DNA of 64,000 nt from Viscum album (GCA_963277665.1 OY728152.1:1188926357-1188990356); one strand, 5' to 3'. Counted from the first letter of the stretch, positions 50,837-63,600 are shown. Numbers and translations: made by a program. The notes: generated by a model not told the origin, from the letters alone.

Positions 50837-52105
50837 AGACTCAGTCCTATTTACTAGGCAAATCTATGGCTTTCCTCTGTGATTACCGGAGCGGGACCCT
50901 TGGGTGTACGGGTGAGTGATGGAATGACATTGTCTTTGAGGAGACTTCCCGACTGCAGGGCAGTGACAAGGTGTGGTTTGACATAACCTGGAACTCTCAA
51001 GTATGAGGGTTACTTTCCCCCACTGACACGCATCCTTGTGATGAGACCTAAAACCGTGCGGGCGAGTCAGTGCCACCCAAAGTGGATAGTGTCGAGGTTT
51101 GGTGGTTTGAGTCCCTTGACTTTTAGTTTGGGGCAGACATACGGGATGATGGGAATCGATGGTGTTTACTTCTAGGATTGTTGGAGACTCACTTTCTTGG
51201 GCTGATCTACGGGGTGGAGATCCCCTTACGAGTTTGTTCGGGATTCTTATTGAGCATATATATATATATATGTATATACCTTGTTCGAGTACCCACTTCT
51301 TGGTCTTGGTTACTCTCCCTCCAGGAGAGACGAAGATGTGTAGTGTATACCACATGCTCTCCGTGTCTAGCTTCTCGTGGTTGGACGAGTATACTCTCTT
51401 GCTATAGGTAGCGAAGACTCGACAAGATGTTCGGCTTCTCACCATTTCTAGCTCCTTACATTTGGACGAGTCTACTTCATACCTCTTTTTGGGTTGAGAT
51501 ATACTCATTACTGCACTCATTTTTTTACATCTATTCTATTCCCTGTTCGATCTACTGCTCACCCTTTGGTGCCTCCTTTGTTTCTCCCTTGAGCCTTTGG
51601 GGTATCCTACTAAGTATTTTTATACTCACCCCTACTTGGGCTTTGCCTGCACTTGGTGTGCCCTTACATACGACAGACATGTTGGTCGTGACTTTAGTGG
51701 AGCATAGGAGTTCGGGAGCTTGGACCATGTGTGGTGGTCATAGTCGCGTTCCAGGTGGGGAACCCTTCCAGCTGTTTTTCTTTTGTTCACCTGTTGCTGG
51801 GTTGTGGCACCTTTCTGGTTGGGTGTGTGTTTTTCCCCTTTTCTTTTCACTTTAGCTTCAGAACTTTATTTGTACTTTTAGAGGTCGATGCAGATTGTGG
51901 TTTATTTATAGTAGTTTCCCCTTTTATTTTCTTTTTTACTCTCCACTTTTTCATTGAGTGTGATGCGTGTGTGTGTGCAGGTGCTTAGGCAACGACCTCC
52001 CCGAGTTGTTGTGCCTTCGGCGCTGGTCGCCAGCCCCTAGCTTATGGAGTCGGGCTTGGGGTAATTGCGGCTCGAGCCCGGTTAGGGTCGGGTCGTGACA
52101 TGTAT

Positions 52106-52119
52106 CATATAAGTTCACT
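52106..52119. repeat. target-site duplication, left copy
   Basis: CATATAAGTTCACT, matching CATGTAAGTTCACT at 53,219-53,232 with one difference. Confidence 0.8.
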
Positions 52120-53218
52120 GCCATAAGGGTTGGGGGAAAATACCCTGTATTAAAAATAGAAAAATAAAATAGAAACTCTTTTTGACTTGGATTAGGGAAA
52201 ACCCATAAGAGACTAAAGGCCATGATGGATAAAACCCAACATAAAACCCTTCACAGAACCTATTACAATGTCCCAAATGACAATATTAAATTTATTGGGA
52301 GACCATTGGGAGAAAATCCATTAATTACCAAAGTACAAACAAAACTAATGCATAGAGCCCATTGGCACACCATCGTCCACGCACGTGATCACGCCTGATA
52401 AGCTGGTGCAACGTTTCTCATCCATCGCAACCTATACATTCCACACCAAATGATAGTCTAGACAGAATATAGCATCCATAATCTCCATCCAGAGGAATTA
52501 TCTATCATAAATCCACTCGGGTGTGTCGTTACCACCCGAAGAGATAGATCCTCCGATTCAAGCTGTCGACATCGATAACAGAGCATCACAGATGACAGAA
52601 ACCAAGACGATGCACGTTGAACCGCTATTTTCCACAATTCCCTCCATCGAAAAATTGAATCACCCCACTATACACTGAATCCAACCAAATATTCTCTATG
52701 AAACATATCTAGGTTAGATGAGACCTCCCTTCTTGCTGTCTACCATGTCGCAACTTCTAGAGATCCCACCGCAGAAGAAAATGCTAGAAATCACCTGATC
52801 TGACAAGACATGGTTAGAAAAACAGATCTTGACTAGATATGAGGACCCAAAATTTCACTAATAATCCCCCTCCACCTTCACGGTGAAGCATCACCATCCC
52901 CTATACTGCAAGCCACCAACACTTCATCCGGCACGCCACCACCGCCTGCTCCTACACTTCGCCACCGCCTCCTCATGCATGCTGAAGTTTCACCGCCACT
53001 ACCTGCTCCTAAATGAAAACTATCATAGAGTGATCCTACATATCCATTGTCGAGAACCTCATGGGATAGGAACAACATTGAATAGGGGAGCCACATCCTA
53101 ATCTGAAACCCTCTCAAGGGTGACAATTTACCTTACACATTGACCAAAAAACCCTGATGAAAACAAAAAAACATCAAATAACATGATCCCATGAGCTCAT
53201 CGAGGGAGATATAAAACT
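52120..53218 (-). mobile_element. retroposon 2, 1,099 bp, 14-bp target duplication
   Basis: Lies in the flank immediately outside the Tekay-like 3' LTR. On the minus strand its order of landmarks agrees with retroposon 1: a run of 'ggaggggg', 'attttggg', 'atctagtcaagat', then a 3' end with 'tttttctatttttaatacag' and 'ttttccccc'. The 5' half differs much more and includes a CCACC-rich (plus-strand) segment at 52,915-53,000. No coding frame beyond about 80 codons and no recognisable domain. The imperfect 14-bp duplication supports target-primed insertion; the mismatch and sequence drift suggest that it is not recent. Confidence 0.75.
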
Positions 53219-53232
53219 CATGTAAGTTCACT
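53219..53232. repeat. target-site duplication, right copy
   Basis: CATGTAAGTTCACT. The old LTR resumes directly after it with 'aaacccatccttaatacatt', matching 57,470-57,490. Confidence 0.8.
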
Positions 53233-55065
53233 AAACCCATCCTTAATACATTTCAAGTATCTTCTGAAAGAATCACATAACTTTGAGGGGTAGGTATTCC
53301 ACATTTCCCATAATGAAATTTTCGTATTTCCAGAAAATGAAGTCATGATGATATGATTTATATAATAAATAAATAAGTATAAATAAATCATAAATATCAT
53401 TTATATCACATAATAATTTAGTTTCCATCATAATTACAACCCATTAGAGGTGGTAAAATTCTAATTAATAACATCATTTCATGAGGCGGTAGTTTTCCAT
53501 ACACAAGAATGGAAAGTTAGTTACTCATTAGATTGAAGGGTGTTTGAGTGCAGGTATAACCCTCAGAATAAAAACATATCTATATATTTAGGATATTAGT
53601 GTTTTTATATTAGAATTTAATAATAATTATCGAGGTGGTGGAATAATAAAATAGTCGATACGAGCTTGCGGCTTGATCTAACCACTTCTTGGAGTAAGTC
53701 CTTTTGGTTTTCACCAAAGGGATCCCTTGGTTGGATTTCTCCCAAAGAGGAGGATTGAAGGAAGAAGGTAGGAATGTTGGTAAGTGTATAGGGTAAAGAA
53801 TGTCTGAACATATGTTTTTTGAGAGGTTTGAATAGTGGGGATAGTTGGTGACCTTTTATTGGGAAGGGAGAGGACACACTTGGCATTTTTTAAGACAACG
53901 TAGGTGTACCATTGTTTTTACCAAACCAAAGTATTCCAAGTCCAAAAAACCTAAATAATGGAATTTTTATGGACAATATATGGCCATAAAATTGGGATTT
54001 TGACAGTTTTATAGTTCATTTGGGACCTTGGGTTTAATGTTTATTCCCCTATTAACTTATTTTTACCTTAATCATTGTAATTAATCTTAATCACATTCAC
54101 TAATATTTTGGGCCAAAAAATAAGTTTATCTTATTAGACAACAAATATCATAAGTTTTACAAATTTTGATGTACATTTTTTAAAATTCAATTTATAGATT
54201 AAAAAAATTATGTTTAATGCTAATCTCACCGACGTAGCGAGAAAGAGGTTTTATAAAGTGATAATGTTCAAAATTTCATTAATATTTTATATCAAAATTA
54301 AATTTAAAATGATTAAAATGACCTAAATTACATTAATATATGTATAATTGATGTTACTCTAATTTAAATTCAACTTCAGATATAATTTAACTGTATAAAT
54401 AAATTATAAGAAAACCCAATTTTGAATCAAAATTTAGTATTTTTCGATATTCATCAAAAAATGAAACTTCTAAGAAAAATCCCAAAACATCACCCTAAGA
54501 TAATTTCTAAATTCTTTATTAAAAATGATATTTATTTTACCAAATTTAATTTATAAATATGTCTAAAATTAACATTATTATTTTTCATATAATGACATAA
54601 AAATAAATTCTTTGAGAATATAATATTTTTAAAAATTTCATCACATTACCAAAAATTATACTTTCCATTATCCACATAATGAATAAAATTTGAAAATTAG
54701 TTATTAATATTTATATTATAAAATTTAATGGATATTTTATAACTAACTTGTATAAATAATTATTACAGTGAAATGATGTTTTGTATAAACTCAGTGTTGT
54801 GTGTAATGCACGCCATGTTGGTGTTGCATGTAATGAAAGCCAAGTCAGTGTTTCTTATAGCACAATCCATGCCAGTGTCATGTGTTGAAAAAATATATCA
54901 TGGTGTATTTTATATTTAAATTTTAACATGGTGTAGCTTAGAAGGTAAGAGTAACTTGGTGATTTTATATAACAATTTCTATATTCAGTGTTGCGTGAAA
55001 TGAAAAATATAAAAAAGATTAAATTAATTTCAAAAAACTATTTCAAAAAAACCTGGGGTGTTACA
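53233..55065 (-). repeat. right part of LTR G/D
   Basis: Matches LTR E from 57,470 onward: module copies 2 and 3 at about 53,263-53,310 and 53,465-53,513, a weakened TATA region 'gaccttttattggg' (about 53,850), 'gaggacacacttggc', 'gtagcgagaaagaggtttta' (54,234) and 'taatgcacgcc' (54,800). It ends GGGGTGTTACA at 55,065, a clean LTR start on the minus strand (TGTAACACCCC). Module copy 1 is missing, lost at the Tekay-like insertion. Confidence 0.7.
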
Positions 55066-57070
55066 TTCTACAACAATTTAATGAATTTCTCTATCCAAAT
55101 TCATATAGTTTATAAATGGTTTAATACTTTTAAATTCATTACATAAAAACCCAAAACATAAAAATTAAAACTTGACTTTCCTTTAAAAATGTAAAATTAG
55201 AACCATAACAATTAGCTAGAATAACTCATAGTTGGTCTTCCATGGAGGAGAACATATGTGGCAAGTTAAAACATTGACATGGTGTAAAAGTGTTAATATT
55301 CATTGGGAGTGGTTTAGGTCATCAATCACATAAAATTTAATGATCCACAAAAATTATATGGCCTCAATGCTATAAATATGTCTCAGTCTAAAAAGCTATT
55401 AGTTATACAAAAATTTAGGTATTAGGAAAAAAATGTTCATTTTCCTAATGTTGGGTGATTATTTTATTGAGAAAGAATATAAGGAATAACATTTTAATGA
55501 TTTTTTTTATACTCTTATCAATACCTAATTCATCCATTACATCAATAAATGGATATCCAGAAATTTATGTTGATTCCCGAAGCACTAAAATTCACGTTTA
55601 ATGGATATTAAGTCCCATAAAAGAATTAAAAGTATAACTATTTGTATCAAAATATTCTTCAAAATAAATATTGTTAATAAATTAGTCTCAAATCATAAAA
55701 AGTAAAAATACTGGTTCATCATCAATATTTATTCAAAAAAAAGTTTATCTAAAAAATTACACATTAACTGTCACATTTTGTAGGCAAGTTGTAGGCGTGA
55801 AACCCTAATCACAATTCGTTCATGGTTTCAAGACCCATGAATTTCTGGATTTGATGGGTTGTCACTTGACATATAGGATTTCCTTTGCTAAAACTAAATT
55901 TATGTGATTTATAACATAAATATGATGGAGATACTTGAAATTTGGTTAACCAATAAATATATTTTTAACTATTGTTTTCCATACAACATAAATACATAAA
56001 TAATTCATTTGAAGTCTAAATTAAACATTCTATAAATTGTTAAACTTATAACCCATCATTTTTATGAAAATCCAAAACTTTATAAAGAAGTTGAACCCCA
56101 CAAAAAAAACTATCTCTTGGTTTTCATATCCTAAAAAATGTGAATACCTTTATCATGTATTCTCTTAAAACATGGTAATGGACTTAATTACAATAAATCC
56201 TTATTAGAAACTTGTCTGCTTCCTCATTCCCAAGACTTCGGGATATATTTCTTAAATACAAGAATTTTTTAACTTCAACTATGATGACAGAGACTAATTT
56301 TTTTTGAAAACCCTTAATCAATTCTAATTTAATCAATAACATTCAATTTACTTATTCAAATCAAACATATCTTTATCCAAACATCATTATATCAATATCA
56401 ATAACAAATTAAGGGTTATCTTCCCATAATCAAAATATCAAATTTCAATTAAATCACATTAATACCTCGCCAGTACCATTCAACATATACTTTAAAACAA
56501 ATAATAAAAAACATATACTAAAAATAATTATGTATTTGCTGATTCATTTATCATAATCTTAGAATTCAAAAACATATAAACTTCAATTACCCACCTTTAT
56601 TCTTAAACCATTACCCAAGGTTCAATATCTTATCAATTAATACCCCTTTAATATGATATGAAATATGAATCATGTATTAGTTTTCCTCAACTAATATCCT
56701 ATCATTATTCTTATGTTTAATGTAAATAATAATAATAGAGCATCCCATACCATCCACATGTCGCTTGTTGTCACTTTATCTTCAGCAGTATAACCAATAC
56801 ATACAGACTTTCCTAGTTCCCTTCATGAGATTTCCACAAAGAAAATTGAAGTCCATCATTACCATACATTCCAAAATTAAAACATTAAATGTTTACTAAG
56901 TTCCTTATAGTTTCTAATATTTATTAAAAAAAATTCATATGGTGAGAAACACATATCGAAGTGGAAAACCACATAATCATGGAAACCAACTTATAAGTTG
57001 TATAAATTATGACACATTCCTTAATCTATGACACCTTAGGTTCATAATATGTTATTCATAGAACAATTAT
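55066..57070 (-). other. internal region right of LTR G/D, no clear gene
   Basis: The first bases (minus strand 'gaaattcattaaattgttgtagaatg') look like the pol end and polypurine region of Ty3/gypsy elements. 55,200-55,320 matches the equivalent stretch right of LTRs A and B. A very weak gag-like trace at 56,737-56,800 (minus strand 'YTAEDKVT') is the only coding hint. No primer-binding site seen. Confidence 0.4.
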
Positions 57071-57304
57071 TTTCAAATCCTTCATGATGGTTTAGTTATG
57101 ACATAATATTACCTATTTATTAACAATTCCATGTTAAGTTTTCACTTCATGTAATATCTGCTTCGTTTTTGCATGTTTTTTAATTTGAAATATTTTTTGT
57201 CCACATACTTATATAATGATTTCCAAAATGTAAAAAATGATATTTATATTATATATAATCAGTATATATGTATTAATAATAATCTATATATTATAGAAAT
57301 ATGA

Positions 57305-57749
57305 AAATGTAATACACTATTAATAGAGACGGTAGGTCATATGTACGTATAAACTATGTTTCCATTTTTCTTCATAATATTGAAATAAAGAGCATAAATT
57401 AAATATATGTATATATATATATTATCTTTATATAAGAATTATTATTTCATATTTATCATTTATGTATACTAAATACAACCTTAATACATTCCATGTGATG
57501 TGTGAACAAATCACATCACATTAATGGGGTGGTAGTCCACACTTCCCCAAATAAAATTCTATTATTTAAAAAAAATAAAAAGAATGAAGTTAGGATTTAT
57601 ATAACAAATGAAGAAGAATAAATAAATCATAAATATAATATTTATCATATAAAAAATATTTTCCATCATATTTCAAAAACATGAGAGGTTGTTGAGATAA
57701 AAAAACAACATTGTTTCGTGAGGTGGTAGTTCGCCGTACACAATAATGG
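57305..57749. repeat. triple module of LTR E
   Basis: Copies at about 57,305-57,350, 57,502-57,550 and 57,700-57,749. The third reads 'cgtgaggtggtagttcgccg' then 'tacaca'. Confidence 0.7.
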
Positions 57750-58081
57750 TATATTTGTTTCCCATTTTATGGAAGTGTGTGAAAATGAAGGTATAAACCA
57801 TATAAAAATAAAATTAATATAATAATGATAATTTTTTGTAATATGGTCATGTAATAAGATTAATATAGGTGGTTTTAATGAAAATAAAGAAAAGTATCCT
57901 ATAGAAGGGTGTTACCTCTTCATTGAGTAACTCATTTTGGTTTGTCCAAAAGGGATTCCTTCTTTAGATTTCTTCTCAAAGTGATGCTGAAATGAGGAAT
58001 TTTAGTATTTTGGGATGTGTATGGTAAAAATAGTTAAAAACCAAAGTGGTTTTGGAGGAGTGAATAATGGGGATACATGGT

Positions 58082-58093
58082 GGCCTTTTATAG
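58082..58093 (-). promoter_or_regulatory. LTR E TATA box
   Basis: Minus strand TATAAAAGGCCA, in the same position relative to the triple module as the box in LTR A. The flanking 'ccctcccttacc' on the minus strand is C/T-rich. Confidence 0.55.
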
Positions 58094-59303
58094 GTAAGGG
58101 AGGGGACACACTTGGCACATTTGAAAACAAGTTAGGTGTACCCATGTTTTCCCTAAAAAAAGACATAAAAAACCATATAAACTAAATAATTTAATGTTTA
58201 TGCACGAAATATGGCCATTAAATGGGGTTTGGACAAGTTTATAGCTCATTTGGTCCCTTATGTTTAATTATTATTCCCCTATTACTTTTAATTTTTCATT
58301 ATTTGTTGTAATTAATCTTAATAATTATAACTAATATTTTTGGAAAATAAATTAAGTTCATCTTATAAGACTATAAATATCATAATTATAATAATTTTTT
58401 ATTTATATTATTTTAAATTAAATTCACATAATTAGAAAAATTATGTTTAATGCTAATCTCGTAGATGTGGTGAGAAAGCGGGGTTTTAAAGTGAGAATGT
58501 TCAAAAGCTCACTAAGATTTTATATATAAATTAAATATAAAAAGATTAGAATTAAATAAATTGTATTAATAGATGTATAATTTATCTAATTATATTTTAA
58601 AACAAGCTGCAAATATAATTTAAATATATAAATAAATTTGTTGAAAATGTAGTCTGGTATTAGAATTCAGTATTTTTCACTATTCATCCAAAAATGATGT
58701 TTTTGAGAAAAAACCCAAAAATTCATCATTAGATAAATTTCAAAATATGAAATTTAAAATTATATTTATTTTATAAATTTAAATTTAAAAAAAATCTACA
58801 ATTAATTTTTTTATTGTTCATAAAAGGACATAAAAACTAGTTATTTTGAGAAAATAGTATTTTTTAACATTTAAACCCATTAACAAAAAATTATATTTTC
58901 TATTATCACCATTATTAATGATATTTGAAAAGTTGTTATTCAAATTAATATTTATAAATTTAATTGATATGTTATTATTAGATTTTTTATATAATTATAA
59001 CAATAAAATGATTTTTCATACAAACACAGTGTTGCATGTAATGCACGTCAAGTCGGTGTTGTGTGTAGCCCACACCACGTTAGTGTCGCATGTAGAAAAA
59101 GAAAATAATGTTTTGTGGGTAGATAAAACATATATAGAGGTATCATATAATGAAATATTGACATGTTTTATCTTATAATGCAATAATAACTTAGTTCTTT
59201 CATATAACACAAGATATATTAAGTGTTTCATGAAATGAAAAATAGCAAAAAGATTAAATTAATTTGAAAAAAAATATTTCCCAAAAACTAATTGTGTTAT
59301 AGT

Positions 59304-60617
59304 AGAGACTTATGAAACTAAGTTAGGAATATATTAGAAGAAACAATTAATATTTTTTGTAATTAATTAGAATTAATTAGTGTACCATGAAGGGGTGGAA
59401 ATGTCCCATTTTAAAAGTGTTGGAAATGGGCCCTTTTGTGAATAACATTTCCTTTTCAATGATATAATTACATTATTAAATGGTCAATGACTAAAAATAT
59501 ATATAAATAATAGAGTTTGGGATATTATTTGGAAAAAAAATCCTCAACCAATAATTCAAAAAAATAAACATGTTTTTAGTTATTTACCATTAAATTTTTA
59601 CATTTTATCATCCTGGTTTTACGTCGGAAACTAGTTTTAAAATAAGTAATTTAAATTTAATTAAAAATATTAGTTTTCACCATATACCAAATAATTATGT
59701 TTTCAATATTAATTTATTATAAATTTAATATAATTTTTCTTCTATTTAATTTAAAATTATCTTTTAAATTAAATGATTTATATATAGAAAAATTATTTTG
59801 TAGAAAAATGATTTTTTAACAATTGTGGGTTCTCAATATTATTTTGAATTGATTATAAATTATATGTCTGTAAATATAATTATTAATTTTATTAATAATA
59901 ATAATATATTCATTATTTAAATTATATTAATTTAATTTAATAGATAATAATTAAAAAACTTATAAAAATTCATTGAAAATAATGGTTTCAGAATTATCGC
60001 TTTAGTTAAATTTTTTATTATCTGTTTCTTCTTTATGATTAAAAATGCAATTGAAATTTTTTCAAAAAGAAAATCCTTACCTAAAATATCAAATCCATTT
60101 TGTTATATTTATTTTCACCAATTGGTAAAAACTACTTATTTTATAAAATCAAGCATTAATTTGGAAAATTATTTTAAAACCAATAAATTAAAAACTAGGG
60201 TTATTATAGAAATTGGTATATTTTTCACAATTCACCTAAAACCCATTATATTTGAAAAATTATAGAAATTCACCCTATGCTAATTTTTTCATCATGATTT
60301 TGAAAATGAATTTCTTTTTAAAAAAATTATAATTATAAAACCTAGCAATTATTATTTTAATGAAAACCAAATATATAAAGAAAAACTACTTTTGTAGAAA
60401 ACACCCTTCTAAAAAATAATTATTCTTAATCCTGTTTTGTATGATTTTATAATCGATTAAAATATTTTTATCTACTATAAGTTTTAATCTTGTAAGAGTT
60501 TTATTAATAATTATCCTCTAATTTTTCATTGTTGCTTTTAGTTTTTTTCAAATAGAATAATATATTAACATAGTGTTTATATAAGAAACTTATATAGTGA
60601 AATATTGGGTCATTACA
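59304..60617 (-). repeat. possible right end of a further old minus-strand LTR
   Basis: AT-rich DNA that ends 'attgggtcattaca' at 60,617, followed by 'attcatcaatatcatat', which is similar to the LTR/polypurine junction seen at 55,065. LTR E may have inserted into or recombined with it. No other landmark is secure. A 76-codon frame at 60,035-60,265 shows no known motif. Confidence 0.3.
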
Positions 60618-63600
60618 ATTCATCAATATCATATAAAAAGATGATGTTTCTTTCACTCATTTCAGCAATAATAAAAAATGAAACAGTCTATAATCCATTA
60701 CAAAATAAATGTTTATAATATATTCACCTCACAATCTCAGCTGGTAATAGCCAGAAAAAAGATTAATCTTAAATAAATATAGGGATCCTCTTATTTGGTC
60801 AAATAAATCTTCATTTAAACAAAAATGATAGTGATACATATTGGTAAACTAGTTCAACGTATGAAAATATATAGAAAATCATATTCCTGCATCTTACTTT
60901 TTAGTAAAAAAATATGTAGAACCCAAATCATAATCACCTTTCTTATTCATTTTATTAGATTCACGAAAATTAAATTAATAATTTATTTCATTTATCTCAA
61001 TTGAAGTAATTTTATACAAAGGTATTTTCAAACCCTAGACATTATTTTTCTATGTTTTTTTATTTAACACTTTTTCACCTTCTCTTAAAATTTTGTCTCA
61101 AACTAGTTCAATCTTTTGATATTTTTGAATTTCAACATAGGTTCACAATTCATACATGGTTAATAGTAATTGTAAAGTAGCCAGAGCACATGACTAGATC
61201 AAAATATCCCTGATCATTTATCATTGTCATTTGGAGTGCTCTGCATTCTCCGATAAAGATAACATGATTAATGCATGGTTGTTTCCAACCATCCCTCAAT
61301 AATGTGTAGTGTTCAATTTGGATGAAATTGAAATTTATTTTTTTCCGCCTAATTTTAACTATAATTCATGCCTCACATATCCTACATCTCCCCTAGTCAT
61401 GGCCCAACCTAGGTAACTCCCTCTCATGACCCTCCTCTCCCTGTATTTCCTAGTGGGGATTTTATACCCTCATTTTCCAACTTTTCTTCCGCTTTTCTTG
61501 TTTCCTATCCACCCCCACCCTTGTTTGGCATCATCATAATTCAAATGCTACATTGTATTTTTTCCCAAATTTCATATGGATAAATTATATTCATGTTTTT
61601 GTCATTATTAGTTTTCATTATGATCTTTTTATGTTATTTGGACTTTTTTGTGATGAATTTGGAAATCATATATCGAATGTATTGACTTCCTCTTAAATTT
61701 TCTCCATATTTATCCCAATAAATTTTTGAACACATTAATACTTTTTATTTAAATCAATTTCTTAGAGGTTCATTGATAATAATTAATATACCAATGAATC
61801 TATTTGAAAGGGAAACAAGTTTTACTTGTTTTTCATTTAATTCAAGGGAAATTTTCATTCTGAATGTGTGATTTCAAATTATTTTGAACATTTTATGCAC
61901 TAAGACATAGATAGATTTAACAAATGGATTTTAATAATGTGTTTTTATATTTTGATTTTTTTATTTTCAAGTCAAAGTTTCTATTGGACAATGAGTTTTA
62001 CACATTATTTTAGGTAATAAATTGTATTACATGTATTGAGAATATATTTCAATAAAGGTTTTAAATATAATTGTGAGGTTATAAATTGACTTATTTATTT
62101 ATATTCTAGTTATATTCATATACATGGGTATATATATATATATTTAAACAAATTCATACGACTGTTTGTGAATTTTTTACAATGAGATATCTATATATAT
62201 ATATTGTTTGCAAATTTATTTGAGAAAAATGATATAAGGAATTCCAAAAATAAATTATAATTTTTTATTTTAACAATTCAAAAAAATATATAAGACTATC
62301 ATTAATAACCAATGAAATGTATCATGGGTCCTGTTTAATTGCATCAATGTATGGTTTAGATATTTTCTTATTTGGGTATTGATTTTAAATTTTCACTACT
62401 TTGTGGTTGTTTTTAGTTATTCAAACTTCTAAGAACCCTAGGTACATAAGAAGGTGGACATAGATGGGAACTGATACCTTTCCACTTGTTTTGAGAGTGA
62501 AATATGTTATATTTATTATGGCTAGTGATGTTTTCCAAATTTTTCAACAGATTTAGGGAATCCTTAATTAATTTTTTTATTTCTAGGTTTTCCCTATCCC
62601 TTAGTGACATTAAGATGTTTCTAATTAGATGCTTGTTTAAAATTATTGGTTATAGGAATTTCTATTGAATTTCCCCCACATTATACTAACCATGATTTAT
62701 ATCATTTTTATTAATTTTATATATTCATTCATATTTTTATTAAATTTTATTCTAAGGTTAATCGGAAGGAATATTTAAAAAAATTAAAATTGTAATTTTA
62801 AAATTATTTTTTAATTAAAGGAAGTTTTCAATATTGTAATTTTTTCCTAAGTCATGGTTTTAATTTATATAAAATTGAAGTGAAATTGTATAAAAAGATA
62901 TAGGATTTTATGTTCTTAGACATTAAAGACCAATTTTTAAATAATGTATTTAAATATTATGTGTAATGAATCTTTTATTTAATGACTATTCATCGGTTTT
63001 GGTTTCCCATGTAGTGTCTAGTGAGTTTTATACTCAAGAATATAATTGGATCCCAATCATAATTTTTAGATCTTCACTTATTTAATCATAGATCATGTCC
63101 AGTTTTAGGTTTGATGGTGAATCTTGGATCTATATAGAGGTATGTCGATTGTTAATTTTTATTTACAATTCTTTATCACACCAAAAAAAATAACTCTTTC
63201 CTTAATTCCATTATGCCTATCAGTGACACACCGTATATGTGGAATTTGGAAGTATAATATAAAGAGGGGTTTTTTTAATTTCTGGGTATGTGGGTTTATT
63301 TATTTGTTTTAATTCTTTAAATGTATTAACATTATATATATTTTATTATGGTTCATGAACCTCCAACATATGGAGTGTTAATGCCCATTTTTCACTTCTT
63401 ATTTAAATTATTTTGTTCCAAAAATCATCCGCAATGATTTCATGGATTCATATGATGCTTATAATCCCTCAAGGGGGATTGTTGAAAACCCTTGGGGATT
63501 TCATGGCTTCGCTCATGCATTTAATGGACTAACAATATTGTTTCATTAATAATTAATGGTATTATAGCCTAAGATTATTTAGAGAATTGGTTCACAAGTA

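Larger units (their letters stand above)
40467..52100 (+). mobile_element. Tekay/Del-like Ty3/gypsy retrotransposon with very long LTRs
   Basis: Two near-collinear copies, 40,467-45,063 and 47,508-52,100, flank 2.2 kb of internal DNA containing a primer-binding site, a broken gag, an integrase C-terminal remnant and a polypurine tract, all on the + strand. Over one 180-base stretch (41,942-42,120 against 48,962-49,150) I counted about 20 differences, so the LTRs are roughly 88-89% identical there. It is younger than the surrounding elements and GC-richer. Placement in the Tekay/Del chromovirus group is inferred from the gag motif around 'FRGEPDPHTSEVWLE' and the initiator tRNA-Met primer site. 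Most of pol is missing. It is not autonomous. Confidence 0.85.
47261..52100 (+). repeat. 3' LTR, 4.84 kb
   Basis: Begins TG after the polypurine tract and ends GTGACA, giving the usual TG...CA ends. Contains TATA at 47,892-47,899, a CT-rich leader, the TTA/hairpin at 48,620-48,682, three spaced copies of a 'ggtgaatagtacctttttcac'-like block (near 49,190, 49,433 and 49,575), and the 11-unit minisatellite. The first 247 bases include a partial duplicate of the 'gtctagaatg...tttaccctagga' block that recurs at about 47,634-47,660. Confidence 0.85.
57070..59303 (-). repeat. LTR E (minus strand), left-truncated
   Basis: Starts to match LTR G at about 57,070-57,100. It carries the triple module, a good minus-strand TATA box, 'gatgtggtgagaaagcgggg' (58,464), and 'taatgcacgtcaag' (59,038). 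The right end is a mutated 'gtgttatag' near 59,300, where D has GGTGTTACA. The left portion seen in G is missing or unrecognisable. Confidence 0.6.

Noticed and set aside
50864..51520. 218-codon minus-strand frame in the 3' LTR
   Set aside because: Not conserved in the 5' LTR, antisense, and includes the (AT)n stretch as Ile-Tyr repeats.
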